NCBI RefSeq assembly: GCF_030499515.1
Contig: NZ_JASTWJ010000001.1
Span: forward strand, 186,001 to 250,000
Direction: 5' to 3'
DNA from: Streptomyces sp. DT2A-34
GTDB lineage: Bacteria > Actinomycetota > Actinomycetes > Streptomycetales > Streptomycetaceae
DNA length: 64,000 nucleotides
Each line of letters opens with the position of its first letter. The first letter of the stretch is position 1. A program made the position numbers and the translations under genes. Shown in pieces: positions 51,732-61,333 of the stretch. Below the pieces are notes generated by a model. It was not told where the DNA came from, searched no databases, and saw only the letters and a program-made list of their open reading frames with translations.

Positions 51732-52148
51732 GTGTACCACCACTCAGGAAGCGTTGCTGCTCGTCAGACCGCCGGTTCCGCGACCGGCGTACTCGACCCC
51801 GCGGCCCCGGCCACGGAGGCCGTCCTCTTCCAGCGCTGCACCTGGTGCGGCACCGCGATGTACCACCGGCTGCTGTGTCCGGTCTGCCAGGGCAGCGACC
51901 TGCGCACGGAGCGCAGCGAGGGCGTGGGGACGGTACGCCACTCGACGGTGGTCCACCGCAACACCCCCGCCGCGCGCAATGTGTCGCTCGTCGAGATGGC
52001 CGAGGGGTTCGTCGTGCGCGGCCGGGTCATGGGCCCGCCCATCGGCATCCACAGCGGGGACCGGGTCCGGCTCTCCACGGCGAAGGACCCGGTCCGGGGC
52101 GAGCCGGTGTTCCAGCTGATCGACGAGCCCTACCGGGCCTGGACCTGA
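51732..52148 (+). CDS. Zinc-ribbon/OB-fold protein (DUF35 type)
   Basis: 138 residues. A zinc ribbon C-x2-C...C-x2-C ('CTWCGTAMYHRLLCPVC') is followed by an OB-fold ('GVGTVRHSTVVHRN', 'EGFVVRGRVMGPPIGIHSGDRVRL'). These small proteins usually partner acyl-CoA thiolases or dehydratases in lipid, polyketide or steroid metabolism. No such enzyme is adjacent here. GTG at 51732 follows AGGGAG at 9-base spacing; the frame is open to 51651. Confidence 0.83.
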   Translation: MYHHSGSVAARQTAGSATGVLDPAAPATEAVLFQRCTWCGTAMYHRLLCPVCQGSDLRTERSEGVGTVRHSTVVHRNTPAARNVSLVEMAEGFVVRGRVMGPPIGIHSGDRVRLSTAKDPVRGEPVFQLIDEPYRAWT

Positions 52149-52173
52149 GCCCCGGGTGACGTGGGCCGACAGG

Positions 52174-52560
52174 TCAGGGCGTCAGCGTGATGCGTATGCC
52201 GACCGTGCCGTCGACACCGCGGCGCAGTCGGCTGCCGAGCAGCGTGAGGCGGCCGGTGATCCCGTACTTGCGGGCGATGAGCCGGCGGTAGCGGGCGCTG
52301 GTCGCCTCGTCGCAGATCTCGGCGGTGGCGGGGACCTGGTCGCCGGTGGGCCTGCCGCGCAGGTCGCAGGGGCCGACGAGGACGTCGCCGCGGGCGCGGA
52401 TGCGCTTGACCTTCCAGGAGTCGGCGACCGTCCACACGCCGAGTGCGTCCGCGTCGCGGACCACCCAGACCGGCGTGGCGACACCGGTGCCGTTCTTGCG
52501 GTAGCTGGTGATGAGCAGGTACGTGCCCGCGCCGAGCTGTTCCAGCGACGTGTCGTCCAT
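52174..52560 (-). CDS. PPOX-class F420-dependent oxidoreductase
   Basis: 128 residues, split-barrel flavin/deazaflavin fold: 'GTYLLITSYRKNGTGVATPVWVV' (residues 12-34), 'KVKRIRARGDVLVGPCDLRGRP'. This is the pattern of the F420-binding PPOX subfamily. It would reduce an unknown compound with F420H2. TACACT ends 7 bases before the ATG, so the transcript is probably leaderless. Confidence 0.88.
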   Translation of the reverse strand: MDDTSLEQLGAGTYLLITSYRKNGTGVATPVWVVRDADALGVWTVADSWKVKRIRARGDVLVGPCDLRGRPTGDQVPATAEICDEATSARYRRLIARKYGITGRLTLLGSRLRRGVDGTVGIRITLTP

Positions 52561-52605
52561 GGCGGGAAGTGTAGGCAGGTGGGGTGGAGGTGCCGACCGG
52601 CGCCC

Positions 52606-53814
52606 TCACCCCCTGCCGTCACCGCCCATGTCCCGGCCCGTGCCGTCCCGGTCGAGCGCCGCCGCCATCCGCCGTACGCCTTCCCTGATCAGCTCCGGCG
52701 ACGTCGCCAGGTTCAGCCGTACGTGCCCGGCTCCTCCGGTGCCGAACGGGATCCCGGAGTTGAGCGCCACCCGGCCGCGGCGCAGGAAGACGTCGGCCGG
52801 GTCGACGCCGTCGCCGAAGCCGAGGGCGCGGCAGTCGAGCCAGGCGAGGTAGGTGGCCTCGCCGGGGCGGTAGGTGATCGCCGGGAGGTGCTCGGCCAGG
52901 AGGTCGGCGAGCAGGCGCCGGTTGTCGTCGAGTGCGGACAGCAGGGCGTCGAGCCAGCCGGTGCCGTCACGCAGGGCGGCGGTGTGGGCTATGACGCCGA
53001 GGTGGCTGGGCCCGTGGCCCACCTCCTCGGGCAGGCGGGCCAGGTCGGCGACGGCCAGGGCCGCCTTGAGACCGGCCAGGTTCCAGGCCTTCGACGCCGA
53101 CATCAGCGACAGCCCTCGCTCGCCGCCCGGGACGCTCAGGTACGGCACGAACCCGGCACCGTCGGCGGTGATCGGTGCGTGTATCTCGTCGGCGACGACG
53201 CGCACGCCATGGCGGTCGGCGAGGGCGGCCACGGCGGCGAGTTCGTCCGCGGTGTGCAGGGTGCCGGTCGGGTTATGGGGGCTGCACAGCAGGAAGGCGG
53301 CGCTCCGGCCGGTGGCGACCGCCCGCCGGAACGTTTCGTCAAGAGCGTCGAGGTTGATGCGCAGGTCCACACCCAGCGGGGCCTCGAGCACCCGTCGGTC
53401 CATGTGCTCGACGAACTGGTAGAACGGCGGATACACGGGTGGGTTCACGACGACCGAATCGCCCGGCGAGGTGACCAGTTTGAGCATTTCGACCACACCG
53501 AGCATCACGTCCGGCACGATCGCCGTCCGCTCCACGGCCAGCCCGTCCCAGCCCCACCGCTTGGCCGCGAATCCGGCCAGCGCCTCGGCGTAGCCGGTGC
53601 CCGCCGGGTAGCCGGTGTCGCCCAGCGCGAGGGCGTCGGTGAGCGCCCGCACGACGGGTTCGGCGAGCGGTACGTCCATCTCGGCCACCCACAGTGGCAG
53701 GACGTCGTCGGGGTAGGCGCGCCACTTCATGCTCGTACGGCATCGGAGCCGGTCGAGGGTGAGTGCGCGAAAGGGATTCGGTTCACCGGACGTTACGTAC
53801 GGGATCCTGGTCAT
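52606..53814 (-). CDS. MalY/PatB-family PLP-dependent aminotransferase or C-S lyase
   Basis: 402 residues, fold-type I. '[14 protein letters not shown]' and '[18 protein letters not shown]' are typical of the family, 'CSPHNPTG' binds the cofactor and the Schiff-base lysine is in '[12 protein letters not shown]' (~241). Members cleave cystathionine or transaminate. ATG at 53814 lies ~7 bases after TATCTT on this strand, suggesting a leaderless message. Confidence 0.88.
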   Translation of the reverse strand: MTRIPYVTSGEPNPFRALTLDRLRCRTSMKWRAYPDDVLPLWVAEMDVPLAEPVVRALTDALALGDTGYPAGTGYAEALAGFAAKRWGWDGLAVERTAIVPDVMLGVVEMLKLVTSPGDSVVVNPPVYPPFYQFVEHMDRRVLEAPLGVDLRINLDALDETFRRAVATGRSAAFLLCSPHNPTGTLHTADELAAVAALADRHGVRVVADEIHAPITADGAGFVPYLSVPGGERGLSLMSASKAWNLAGLKAALAVADLARLPEEVGHGPSHLGVIAHTAALRDGTGWLDALLSALDDNRRLLADLLAEHLPAITYRPGEATYLAWLDCRALGFGDGVDPADVFLRRGRVALNSGIPFGTGGAGHVRLNLATSPELIREGVRRMAAALDRDGTGRDMGGDGRG

Positions 53815-54015
53815 GGGGCCCAAAGATAGAGGCCTGTGCGGTGGCCGGGAACAGTGAGGACGGGGAGCGGTCGGTGGCGGGTGCGGGCGCCGGCGCGAGA
53901 ACGATCACGTGTGCGGTGAACGCGGGCGGGCCGGGCCACGTATGGAGAGAGGGTGCTCAACTCCGGGAGGGCCCCGCGGCGTTGCCGCCGCGCTGTACTG
54001 GTTCGGGAGCCATGC

Positions 54016-55413
54016 ATGAGGCACGCACGACGACGTCTCGTCCGGCGAGTGACACGGCTGGCGGCCGTCGGCGGACTCCTCCTCGGAGGAACGATGGTCA
54101 CACGCGCCGTGGCGAGCGAACCCCCCGACGGCTCCACCGACCCACGCACCTACGCCGCTTCGTCCGCCGGCACCGGCACCGGCACCGGCACCGGCACCGA
54201 TCTGGTCTCACGGCTGGGCTCTTCCCGTACGGCGGGCACCTGGATCGGGTCCGACGGCAAGCCGGTCGTCGCGGTCACCGATGAGGAGGCGGCGGCCGAG
54301 GTACGGCGGGCCGGTGCCGAGGCGAAGATGGTCGACCACAGCATGGACGAGCTGAAGTCGGCGACGTCGACGCTGCGTTCGGCGCCCCGGGTGGCCGGCA
54401 CGGCATGGGTCATGGACTACCGGTCCAACGAGGTGGTGGTACGGGGCGACAGCACCGTCTCGGCCGCCGACTGGTCCCGGATGACGAAGCTCGCGGACGG
54501 CATGGGCGGCTTCGTCCGCATGGAGCGCACCGAGGGCACGTTCACCACGCGGCTCAACGGCGCGCTGCCGCTGCTGTCGACCGCCGGGCGCTGTTCGGCC
54601 GGCTTCAATGTCACCGACGGAGAGCGCGACTTCATTCTCACGGCCGGGCACTGCGGGCCGGACGGTTCCGTGTGGTTCGCCGACAACCGGGGCACTCAGC
54701 AGATCGGCCGGACCGTCAAGCAGAACTTCCCCGGCGCCGACTACTCCCTGGTGGAGTATGCGAGCGGGGACGCGGGCGCCGGCGCGGAGGTCGTGTCCAT
54801 CGGGGACGGCAAGGGTGTGCGGATCACGGGCCTGGCCGATCCGGCCGTGGGGCAGCGGGTGTTCCGCAGCGGCAGCACGAGCGGGCTGCGCGACGGTGAG
54901 GTGACCGCGGTCGACGCGACGGTCAACTACCCGGAGGGCACGGTCACGGGGCTCATCGAGACGAACGTGTGCGCCGAACCCGGGGACAGCGGCGGTCCGA
55001 TGTTCTCCGAGGGGATCGCGCTGGGTGTGACGTCGGGCGGCAGCGGCGACTGCAACGCGGGCGGTACGACCTTCTTCCAGCCGGTGACGAAGGCGCTGGA
55101 CTCGCTGGGCATGAAGCTGATCGTCGCGGCACCGAGCGGCTCCGGGCAGCAGAGCGGCTCACCCGCTCCGACGCCGTCCGCGTCGGCCACACAGAGCGCG
55201 ATCGCACCCGGTGCGGCGTCGCCCGGCTCGTCGACCCCGATCATCGACGTCGATGCGTCGACCCTGCTGTCGCGGCTCGCGGACCCGAAGAACGTCGGAC
55301 CCGGACTGCTGGTCATCGCGGGAAGCATGGTCGCGCTGGTGGCGACCCGCTTCATCCGCGCGGAGCAGGACCGCAAGGCGTACCGGCGCTACTACTCGGC
55401 GACCTGGAGCTGA
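54016..55413 (+). CDS. Streptogrisin-like S1 serine protease with C-terminal membrane anchor
   Basis: 465 residues. Signal peptide ('RVTRLAAVGGLLLGGTMVTRAVA'), a prodomain to ~195 with an alpha-lytic-protease pro-region pattern, then the trypsin-like domain: His in 'LTAGHCG' (~210), Asp in 'GADYSLVEY' (~243), Ser in 'GDSGGPMF' (~322). A Ser/Pro/Ala linker and a helix 'LLVIAGSMVALVATRFI' with a basic tail anchor it, unlike most secreted streptogrisins. A Gly-Thr run near residues 52-61 comes from a hexanucleotide repeat. Start follows GGGAG. Confidence 0.9.
   Translation: MRHARRRLVRRVTRLAAVGGLLLGGTMVTRAVASEPPDGSTDPRTYAASSAGTGTGTGTGTDLVSRLGSSRTAGTWIGSDGKPVVAVTDEEAAAEVRRAGAEAKMVDHSMDELKSATSTLRSAPRVAGTAWVMDYRSNEVVVRGDSTVSAADWSRMTKLADGMGGFVRMERTEGTFTTRLNGALPLLSTAGRCSAGFNVTDGERDFILTAGHCGPDGSVWFADNRGTQQIGRTVKQNFPGADYSLVEYASGDAGAGAEVVSIGDGKGVRITGLADPAVGQRVFRSGSTSGLRDGEVTAVDATVNYPEGTVTGLIETNVCAEPGDSGGPMFSEGIALGVTSGGSGDCNAGGTTFFQPVTKALDSLGMKLIVAAPSGSGQQSGSPAPTPSASATQSAIAPGAASPGSSTPIIDVDASTLLSRLADPKNVGPGLLVIAGSMVALVATRFIRAEQDRKAYRRYYSATWS
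54169..54198 (+). repeat. Five tandem GGCACC units inside the protease gene
   Basis: Exact five-fold hexanucleotide repeat encoding Gly-Thr pairs in the pro-region. Unit number could vary between strains without shifting frame. Confidence 0.8.
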
Positions 55414-55431
55414 CGGGGCCGGCTCGTCAGC
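55409..55431. terminator. Hairpin covering both convergent stop codons
   Basis: GCTGACG (55409-55415) and CGTCAGC (55425-55431) pair perfectly around a 9-base loop; each arm contains the TGA of one of the two convergent genes. Confidence 0.55.
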
Positions 55432-56368
55432 CCAGGGTCAGCAGAACGGTGGCCGCCGCCGCGCCGGCCAGCCCGATCGCCCGTCGCCCGGTGAGGGGTT
55501 CGCGCAGCAGGACGAACCCCAGCACGACGGGCAGTGCCGGATAGAGAGAGGCGAGGACCACGGCGACCGCCAGCAACTGCCGCTGGGCGGCGAGCAGATA
55601 GAGGCTGAGGCCGAGCGCGGCTCCCGCTCCGACCAGCAGCGCCTGGACGCATCGCCGTGCCGGCAGCCGCAGTTCCCGGCGGTGCCGGGCGGCGACCGGC
55701 AGCAGCACGAGTACGGCGGCGACGCGGCCCGCGACGACCGGCCACAGCCCGCTCGACGCACCGGCCTGGCCGAGCGCGAGGTACTGCACGGCGACACCGG
55801 CGCTGGCGAGCAGCCCGTCGCTCACGCCGCGGGCCGGCCCCGGCCGAGGGGGGCTCCCGGTGCGCTGCGGGCGCCGGGCAGTCCCGGCGTCGAGGCCGGT
55901 CGCGGCTTTGTCGACCGGCCCCTTGCGATGCCTTTCGCCGTCGCTCGGCCGCGGCCCGCCCCGGTCGTCCGCGACGAGCCACAGCGCGGGCACGGTGACC
56001 GCGAAGCCGGTCCAGGCCAGGGCCCCGGGCCGGTCGCCGAGCAGGAGCACCCCGCACAGCACGGACAGCGCGACGGAGGTGACGGCGCTCACGGGAACGA
56101 CCGTGCTCATCGCGCCCCGGCTCAGGCCCCGGTTGAGGAAGTGCATCGCCGCCCCGCTGCCGACGCCGGACAGCGCTCCCCACAGCAGATCCGCCGGGCG
56201 GACGGCACCGGCGGGGACGAGGAGGGCGGCGGCGAGGGCGAGGAGCAGCCCGCCGAGCTGGCCGAGAAGGGTGACGGCGGTGAAGTGGGCGCGCCGGGAG
56301 AGCATGCCGCCGGCGAAGTCGACGATGCCGTAACAGACGGCCGAGGTCAGTGCGAGAAAGGCACCCAT
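55427..56368 (-). CDS. EamA-family (DMT) transporter
   Basis: 313 residues with ten hydrophobic helices in two repeats ('FLALTSAVCYGIVDFAGGML', 'ASAGVAVQYLALGQAGASSG'). A ~50-residue charged loop separates the repeats. Exporter of small metabolites; substrate unknown. Start at 56368 matches the beginning of helix 1. Confidence 0.85.
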   Translation of the reverse strand: MGAFLALTSAVCYGIVDFAGGMLSRRAHFTAVTLLGQLGGLLLALAAALLVPAGAVRPADLLWGALSGVGSGAAMHFLNRGLSRGAMSTVVPVSAVTSVALSVLCGVLLLGDRPGALAWTGFAVTVPALWLVADDRGGPRPSDGERHRKGPVDKAATGLDAGTARRPQRTGSPPRPGPARGVSDGLLASAGVAVQYLALGQAGASSGLWPVVAGRVAAVLVLLPVAARHRRELRLPARRCVQALLVGAGAALGLSLYLLAAQRQLLAVAVVLASLYPALPVVLGFVLLREPLTGRRAIGLAGAAAATVLLTLG

Positions 56369-56453
56369 CCGGTCAGGAGTGCCCCGGGAGGGTGTTCCGA
56401 TGCCGGGCGAGGCGCGCCGAGGACGGTGCTCGGGCGGCCGCTGAGGCTGGTGC

Positions 56454-56627
56454 TCAGGCCGCCTTCGCCGGCCGCGGGACCGCGGCGGCCCACTCCAGGA
56501 CGAGGCGCTGGTACTCCTCGCGCTCCTCGACACTCAGTGTCCCGCCCGCCCGGCGCCACAGCGCCCGGATCTCCTCGTTGACCTCGTCAGCCGAGCGATC
56601 GGAGGCGAATTCAACAGTGGTGGACAT
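56454..56627 (-). CDS. Small acidic helical protein (57 aa)
   Basis: 'FASDRSADEVNEEIRALWRR' and 'LSVEEREEYQRLVLEWAAA' form two amphipathic helices. It looks like a conserved small streptomycete protein, function unknown. TATGCT ends 7 bases before the ATG, so the message is likely leaderless. Confidence 0.65.
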   Translation of the reverse strand: MSTTVEFASDRSADEVNEEIRALWRRAGGTLSVEEREEYQRLVLEWAAAVPRPAKAA

Positions 56628-56739
56628 GGTGTGAAGCATACGGCTCCCGAGGTGAAGGCACTGTGAGCAAGCTCGCACAATACGGACATATCGGGCCGTG
56701 TTGCTGATCACGTCCATCTGTCCACGCGGATCGAGGAGT

Positions 56740-57900
56740 TCAGGCGTCCGCCGCCCCGAGCACCAGCACCTGGATCGCCAGAACGGCGGCACCACGCGCC
56801 CAGTCGTGAAAGTCGGACACCTTGGTCTCCAGGACGAGGGGGGCGGCCAGTGGGTGCCGTTGAGCGCGGATGGCCTCCGTCACAGTCTCGCCGGCGACGT
56901 CCATGAGGCCCACCCCCTCTCCGGCGAGCAGGATCTTCCGCGGCAGCACGAAGTTGCCGATCTGGGCGACCAGGGTGCCGAGGGCATGGGCCGCCTCCCC
57001 GATGACACGGGAGGGCATGGGTTCGCCCGCCGCGGCGAGCTCGAGGATCTCCTCGTAGGTGTGGTCGCGGCCGGTGGCGGCCTGCACCTGGTAGCGGATG
57101 TTGGGGATGGTCAGCAGGGAGACGGCGCTGCCGCGTGCCCCGTCGGGGGTGAGCGGACCGTTGGGGTTCACGATCCAGTGCCGCCCGAAGCCCCGGTCCT
57201 CCTCGGCGTACGGCACCCGTTTGCCGCCCAGGACCAGCCCGTAGCCGACGCCGGCGCCGATGGTGAGGACGACGAAGCGGTCGAGGCCGCGTCCGGCGCC
57301 GAACCAGGTCTCCGCCTCGACGAGGGCGGCCACGTCGTTCTCCACGACGACCGGCAGCCCTGTGCGTTCCTCGACCAGTTCGGCGAGCGGGACGTCGCTC
57401 CAGTGCAGGAACGGGGACTCCCCGACCACGGCACGGTCCTCGACGAGACCGCCCACGCCGATGCCGATGCCGGCCAGCCGGGGGTGGTCGGCGGCGAGCT
57501 CGTCGGCCATCTTCCCCAGCAGGTCCACGACCTCGGCGGGGTCGTGGGTGGTGAGGGGGCGGTCGTAGCGGGCGACGATCTCGCTCCTGAGGGTGGTGAC
57601 GACGCCGTAGACCATGTCGTCGGTGATCTTGAAGCCGATGAAGGAGCGCGATTCGGCGACGACGTCCAGCGGCTGGGACGGGCGGCCCTGACGCACCTCC
57701 GCCGGGGCGCCCGCCTCGGGGACCTCGACGAGGAGGCCCGACTCGATCAGCGGTTTGGTCAGCCGGGTGAGGCTGCCGGCGGACAGGTCGAGCCGCCGGG
57801 CGAGTTCGGTGCGCGACACAGGGCCACCGAGGAGCACCTCGATCGCCACCGAGCGCTCACCGGGGCTGAGGGGAAGCCAGCTGGCGGCTGCTGCGGTCAT
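56740..57900 (-). CDS. ROK-family transcriptional regulator
   Basis: 386 residues. Winged HTH 'SRTELARRLDLSAGSLTRLTKPLIESGLL' (~residues 28-56), then ROK domain 'FIGFKITDDMVYGVV', 'GIGIGVGGLVED', 'VVVENDVAALVEAETWFGAG'. The zinc cysteine motif is absent. It is divergent from the sugar operon at 58065 and likely represses it through the paired sites between the genes. Start at 57900 with GGGAG a little far upstream. Confidence 0.9.
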   Translation of the reverse strand: MTAAAASWLPLSPGERSVAIEVLLGGPVSRTELARRLDLSAGSLTRLTKPLIESGLLVEVPEAGAPAEVRQGRPSQPLDVVAESRSFIGFKITDDMVYGVVTTLRSEIVARYDRPLTTHDPAEVVDLLGKMADELAADHPRLAGIGIGVGGLVEDRAVVGESPFLHWSDVPLAELVEERTGLPVVVENDVAALVEAETWFGAGRGLDRFVVLTIGAGVGYGLVLGGKRVPYAEEDRGFGRHWIVNPNGPLTPDGARGSAVSLLTIPNIRYQVQAATGRDHTYEEILELAAAGEPMPSRVIGEAAHALGTLVAQIGNFVLPRKILLAGEGVGLMDVAGETVTEAIRAQRHPLAAPLVLETKVSDFHDWARGAAVLAIQVLVLGAADA

Positions 57901-57925
57901 GGTCGTCAGGCTCCCACATGATTTT

Positions 57926-57942
57926 TTTCTCCACAAAAGCAA
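57926..57942. promoter_or_regulatory. ROK operator candidate, copy 1
   Basis: TTTCTCCACAAAAGCAA matches copy 2 (58011-58027) at 15 of 17 bases. A/T-rich in a GC-rich setting; near the likely transcription start of the ROK gene. Confidence 0.6.
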
Positions 57943-58010
57943 CCACGCCAGTCTAAGGCGGTCGGCATGGCCTGGTGAAGATGTTGGCACGGCTCTTGAC
58001 GGCTTGATTC

Positions 58011-58027
58011 TTTCGCCACAAAAGTAA
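58011..58027. promoter_or_regulatory. ROK operator candidate, copy 2
   Basis: TTTCGCCACAAAAGTAA, 85 bp from copy 1 in direct orientation and 37 bp before the first permease start. Position suits repression of the import operon. Confidence 0.6.
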
Positions 58028-58064
58028 GTGGCCGAGGACGAGCCGCAGACGAGGGAGTCTCCCG

Positions 58065-59027
58065 ATGACCATCGCGTCCAGCAGCCCTCCGTCGCGTCTG
58101 CCTATGGGCGACGCCGAGGGGGCAGGGATCAAGTCGAGGACGCGGGCCCGCTCCCGCGAGGACCAGGGAGACGGGCGGCTCGCCGCGGTGTTCATCGCTC
58201 CGGCGCTGCTTGGGTTCCTGGTCTTCCTGCTCTGGCCGACGCTGCGGGGCGTCTATCTGAGCTTCACGCGCTTCAACCTGCTCACGCCGCCGGAGTGGGT
58301 GGGGCTCGACAACTACGTGCGGATGGTCAACGACCCGATCTTCTGGAACTCGTTGACGGTCACCGTCGAGTACGTCTTCATCAACATCGGCGTCCAGACG
58401 GTGGCGGCGCTGGCCATCGCCGTCCTGCTCCAGCGGCTGACCCAGTCGGCGCTGCTGCGGGGCATCGTGCTCACCCCGTACCTGATGTCGAACGTCGTCG
58501 CCGGCCTGGTCTGGCTGTGGATCCTCGACACCCAGCTCGGCATCGGGAACGAGATCGTCAGCGCCCTCGGCGTGGACCGCATCCCGTTCCTCGCCGACGA
58601 GACCTGGGCGATCCCCACCATCGCCCTGATCAACGTCTGGCGGCACGTCGGCTACACCGCCCTGTTGCTCTTCGCCGGTCTTCAGGCGATCCCGAACGAC
58701 ATGTACGAGGCCGCGAAGGTGGACGGCGCGAGCGAGTGGCGCATGTTCTGGCGGATCACGATGCCGTTGCTGCGCCCGGTCCTGGCGGTCGTTCTGATCA
58801 TGACGGTGATCGGTTCGTTCCAGGTGTTCGACACGGTCGCCGTGACGACCGCGGGCGGTCCGGCGAACGCCACGAACGTGCTCCAGTACTACATCTACGG
58901 TTCCGCCTTCGGCCGCTTCCAGTTCGGCTACGCCTCGGCGATGTCCGTCGCCCTGCTGGTCGTGCTCAGCGCGATCACCGTCCTGCAGTACCGGCTCACC
59001 CGGGCCGGCCAGACCGACCTCGGCTGA
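58065..59027 (+). CDS. Sugar ABC transporter permease (MalF/UgpA type)
   Basis: 320 residues, six helices after a ~40-residue charged tail. EAA loop 'MYEAAKVDGASEWRMFWRITMPLLRP' (~residues 213-238). First gene of an import operon in which permeases precede the binding protein. AGGGAG precedes the ATG. Confidence 0.93.
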   Translation: MTIASSSPPSRLPMGDAEGAGIKSRTRARSREDQGDGRLAAVFIAPALLGFLVFLLWPTLRGVYLSFTRFNLLTPPEWVGLDNYVRMVNDPIFWNSLTVTVEYVFINIGVQTVAALAIAVLLQRLTQSALLRGIVLTPYLMSNVVAGLVWLWILDTQLGIGNEIVSALGVDRIPFLADETWAIPTIALINVWRHVGYTALLLFAGLQAIPNDMYEAAKVDGASEWRMFWRITMPLLRPVLAVVLIMTVIGSFQVFDTVAVTTAGGPANATNVLQYYIYGSAFGRFQFGYASAMSVALLVVLSAITVLQYRLTRAGQTDLG

Positions 59028-59044
59028 CGGAAGGAGACCGCGAG

Positions 59045-59965
59045 ATGGCTGCCGTGACAACGACCTCGACGACCGTACGGCCGGTCAGGCGCAGGTTCTC
59101 CCCGGGGCGGGCCGCCGCCTGGGCCTTGATGGGGCTCATCGTCCTCATCACCCTGCTGCCGTTCTACTGGATCCTGCGCACCGCGCTCTCCACGAACGCG
59201 GGTCTCAGCGCCGACCCCACCGATCCGCTGCCCGTCGATCTCACCGGCACCGGCTTCCAGCGGGCCCTCGGTCTGCAGTCGGCCGAGGAGGCGGTCGCGC
59301 AGGGCGGCGCGGGCGGCGGGCTCGACTTCTGGCGCTACCTGCTCAACTCGGTGATCGTCTCGACCCTGATCACCGGCTGCCAGATCTTCTTCTCCGCGAT
59401 GGCCGCGTACGCCTTCTCACGGCTGCGCTGGCGTGGCCGGGACAAGGTGTTCGGTCTGTTCCTGGCCGGGCTGATGGTGCCGACCATCTTCACGCTGCTG
59501 CCCAACTTCGTGCTCATCAAGCAACTCCACCTGGTGGACACGCTCCTGGGCATCGCGCTGCCCAGTGTCTTCATGACCCCGTTCGCGGTGTTCTTCCTGC
59601 GGCAGTTCTTCATGAACATCCCCCGGGAGGTCGAGGAGGCCGCCCTCCTCGACGGCGCCGGGAAGGTCAAGGTCTTCTTCCGGGTCGTCCTGCCGATGGC
59701 GTCCACGCCGATCATCACGCTGGGCGTGCTGACGTACATCACCTCCTGGAACGACTACTTCTGGCCGTTGATGGTCTCCTACAGCGACAGCTCGCGCGTG
59801 CTCACCGTGGCGCTGGCGGTCTTCCGGGCGCAGACCCCGGCGACCGGCGTCGACTGGTCGGGGCTCATGGCGGCGACGCTGATCGCCGCGCTGCCGATGC
59901 TGGTGCTGTTCGCCTGCTTCGCCCGCCGCATCGTCAGCTCCATCGGCTTCACCGGGATCAAGTGA
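59045..59965 (+). CDS. Sugar ABC transporter permease (MalG type)
   Basis: 306 residues, six helices; EAA loop 'VEEAALLDGAGKVKVFFRVVLPMAST' (~residues 198-223). Starts 17 bases after the previous stop with AAGGAG upstream. Confidence 0.93.
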   Translation: MAAVTTTSTTVRPVRRRFSPGRAAAWALMGLIVLITLLPFYWILRTALSTNAGLSADPTDPLPVDLTGTGFQRALGLQSAEEAVAQGGAGGGLDFWRYLLNSVIVSTLITGCQIFFSAMAAYAFSRLRWRGRDKVFGLFLAGLMVPTIFTLLPNFVLIKQLHLVDTLLGIALPSVFMTPFAVFFLRQFFMNIPREVEEAALLDGAGKVKVFFRVVLPMASTPIITLGVLTYITSWNDYFWPLMVSYSDSSRVLTVALAVFRAQTPATGVDWSGLMAATLIAALPMLVLFACFARRIVSSIGFTGIK

Positions 59966-59975
59966 GGGAACGCGC

Positions 59976-61319
59976 ATGCGACTTCGAAAGCTGACGGCGC
60001 TCGCCGGAGCGCTGGCCCTGTCCCTGGCGGCCGGCTGTGCGAACGGCGGCTCCGCAGGGTCGTCCGCGAACACGGTGACGTACTGGCTGTGGGACGCCAA
60101 CCAGCTGCCCGCCTACCAGGCCTGCGCCAAGGGGTTCGAGCAGGAGAACCCCGGACTCAAGGTCAAGATCACCCAGTTGGGCTGGAGCGACTACTGGACC
60201 AAACTCACCGCCGGCTTCATCGCGGGCACCCAGCCGGACGTGTTCACCGACCACATCCAGAACTTCGGCCAGTTCGCCGACCTGAAGGTCCTCGAGCCGC
60301 TCGACGACCTCGGCATCAAGGACTCCGACTACCAGCCGGGGCTCGCCGCCAACTGGATCGGCCAGGACGGCCACCGGTACGGCGCTCCCAAGGACTGGGA
60401 CACGGTCGCGCTCTTCTACAACCAGAAGATGGCCCGGGCCGCCGGGCTGACCGCCGACCAGCTGAACAACCTGGACTGGAACCCCAAGGACGGCGGCACC
60501 TTCGAGAAGGCCATCGCCCACCTGACCGTCGACAGGAACGGCAAGCGCGGCGACGAGCCGGGCTTCGACAAGGACCACGTCAAGGTGTACGGCCTGGCCA
60601 GCAACGGCGGCGGCTTCGGCGACGGCCAGACGCAGTGGAGCAACTTCGCGGCCTCCGCCGGTTGGAGCTATCTGGACAAGCCGCGCTGGGGCACGAAGTA
60701 CCAGTACGACAGCAAGACCTTCCAGTCCGTCATCAAGTGGTACTTCGGTCTGGCGAAGAAGGGCTACATGCCCCCGCTCTCCGACTACAACGTCCAGTCC
60801 AACCAGGCGAACACCCAGGTCGCCGCGGGGAAGGCCGCGGCCGCGTTCGACGGTGCCTGGATGATCTCCACCTACGCGGGCTTCGAAGGCCCGGACATCA
60901 GGACCGCTCTCACGCCGGTCGGCCCGACCGGCAAGCGCGCCACCATGATGAACGGTCTCGCCGACTCCATCACCAAGGCCGCCAGGAACAAGGAGGGCGC
61001 CCGCAAGTGGGTGGCGTACCTGGCCTCCGACGAGTGCCAGACCGTCGTCGGCAAGTACGGCGTCGTCTTCCCCGCCACCCCGGCCGGCACCAGGGCCGCC
61101 GTCGCCGCGTACGACAAGAAGGGCATCGACGTCTCGGCGTTCACCGAACCCGTCGCCGACAAGAAGCGCTTCAGGACCTTCTCCTACCCGATCGCCAGCT
61201 ACTCGGCGGACATGACGGCGCTCATGGCGCCCGCGATGGAGGACATCTACGGCAACGGAAAGCCCGTGAGCAGCCTCGACCAGACCAGCGACCAGATCAA
61301 CCTCATCCTCGGCCAGTGA
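59976..61319 (+). CDS. Sugar-binding lipoprotein of the second ABC importer
   Basis: 447 residues. Signal peptide with lipobox 'LAAGC' (Cys at ~21). Mature part is a cluster-B solute-binding protein ('TYWLWDANQLPAYQACAKGFEQENPGLKVKI', 'VFTDHIQNFGQF'). Probably binds a mono- or disaccharide. Ten bases after the permease stop. Confidence 0.92.
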   Translation: MRLRKLTALAGALALSLAAGCANGGSAGSSANTVTYWLWDANQLPAYQACAKGFEQENPGLKVKITQLGWSDYWTKLTAGFIAGTQPDVFTDHIQNFGQFADLKVLEPLDDLGIKDSDYQPGLAANWIGQDGHRYGAPKDWDTVALFYNQKMARAAGLTADQLNNLDWNPKDGGTFEKAIAHLTVDRNGKRGDEPGFDKDHVKVYGLASNGGGFGDGQTQWSNFAASAGWSYLDKPRWGTKYQYDSKTFQSVIKWYFGLAKKGYMPPLSDYNVQSNQANTQVAAGKAAAAFDGAWMISTYAGFEGPDIRTALTPVGPTGKRATMMNGLADSITKAARNKEGARKWVAYLASDECQTVVGKYGVVFPATPAGTRAAVAAYDKKGIDVSAFTEPVADKKRFRTFSYPIASYSADMTALMAPAMEDIYGNGKPVSSLDQTSDQINLILGQ

Positions 61320-61333
61320 AAGGCACCCACTCC

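Noticed and set aside
54169..54198. Tandem GGCACC units considered as a CRISPR or minisatellite array
   Set aside because: Six-base units with no spacers, inside a coding frame; a simple codon repeat.
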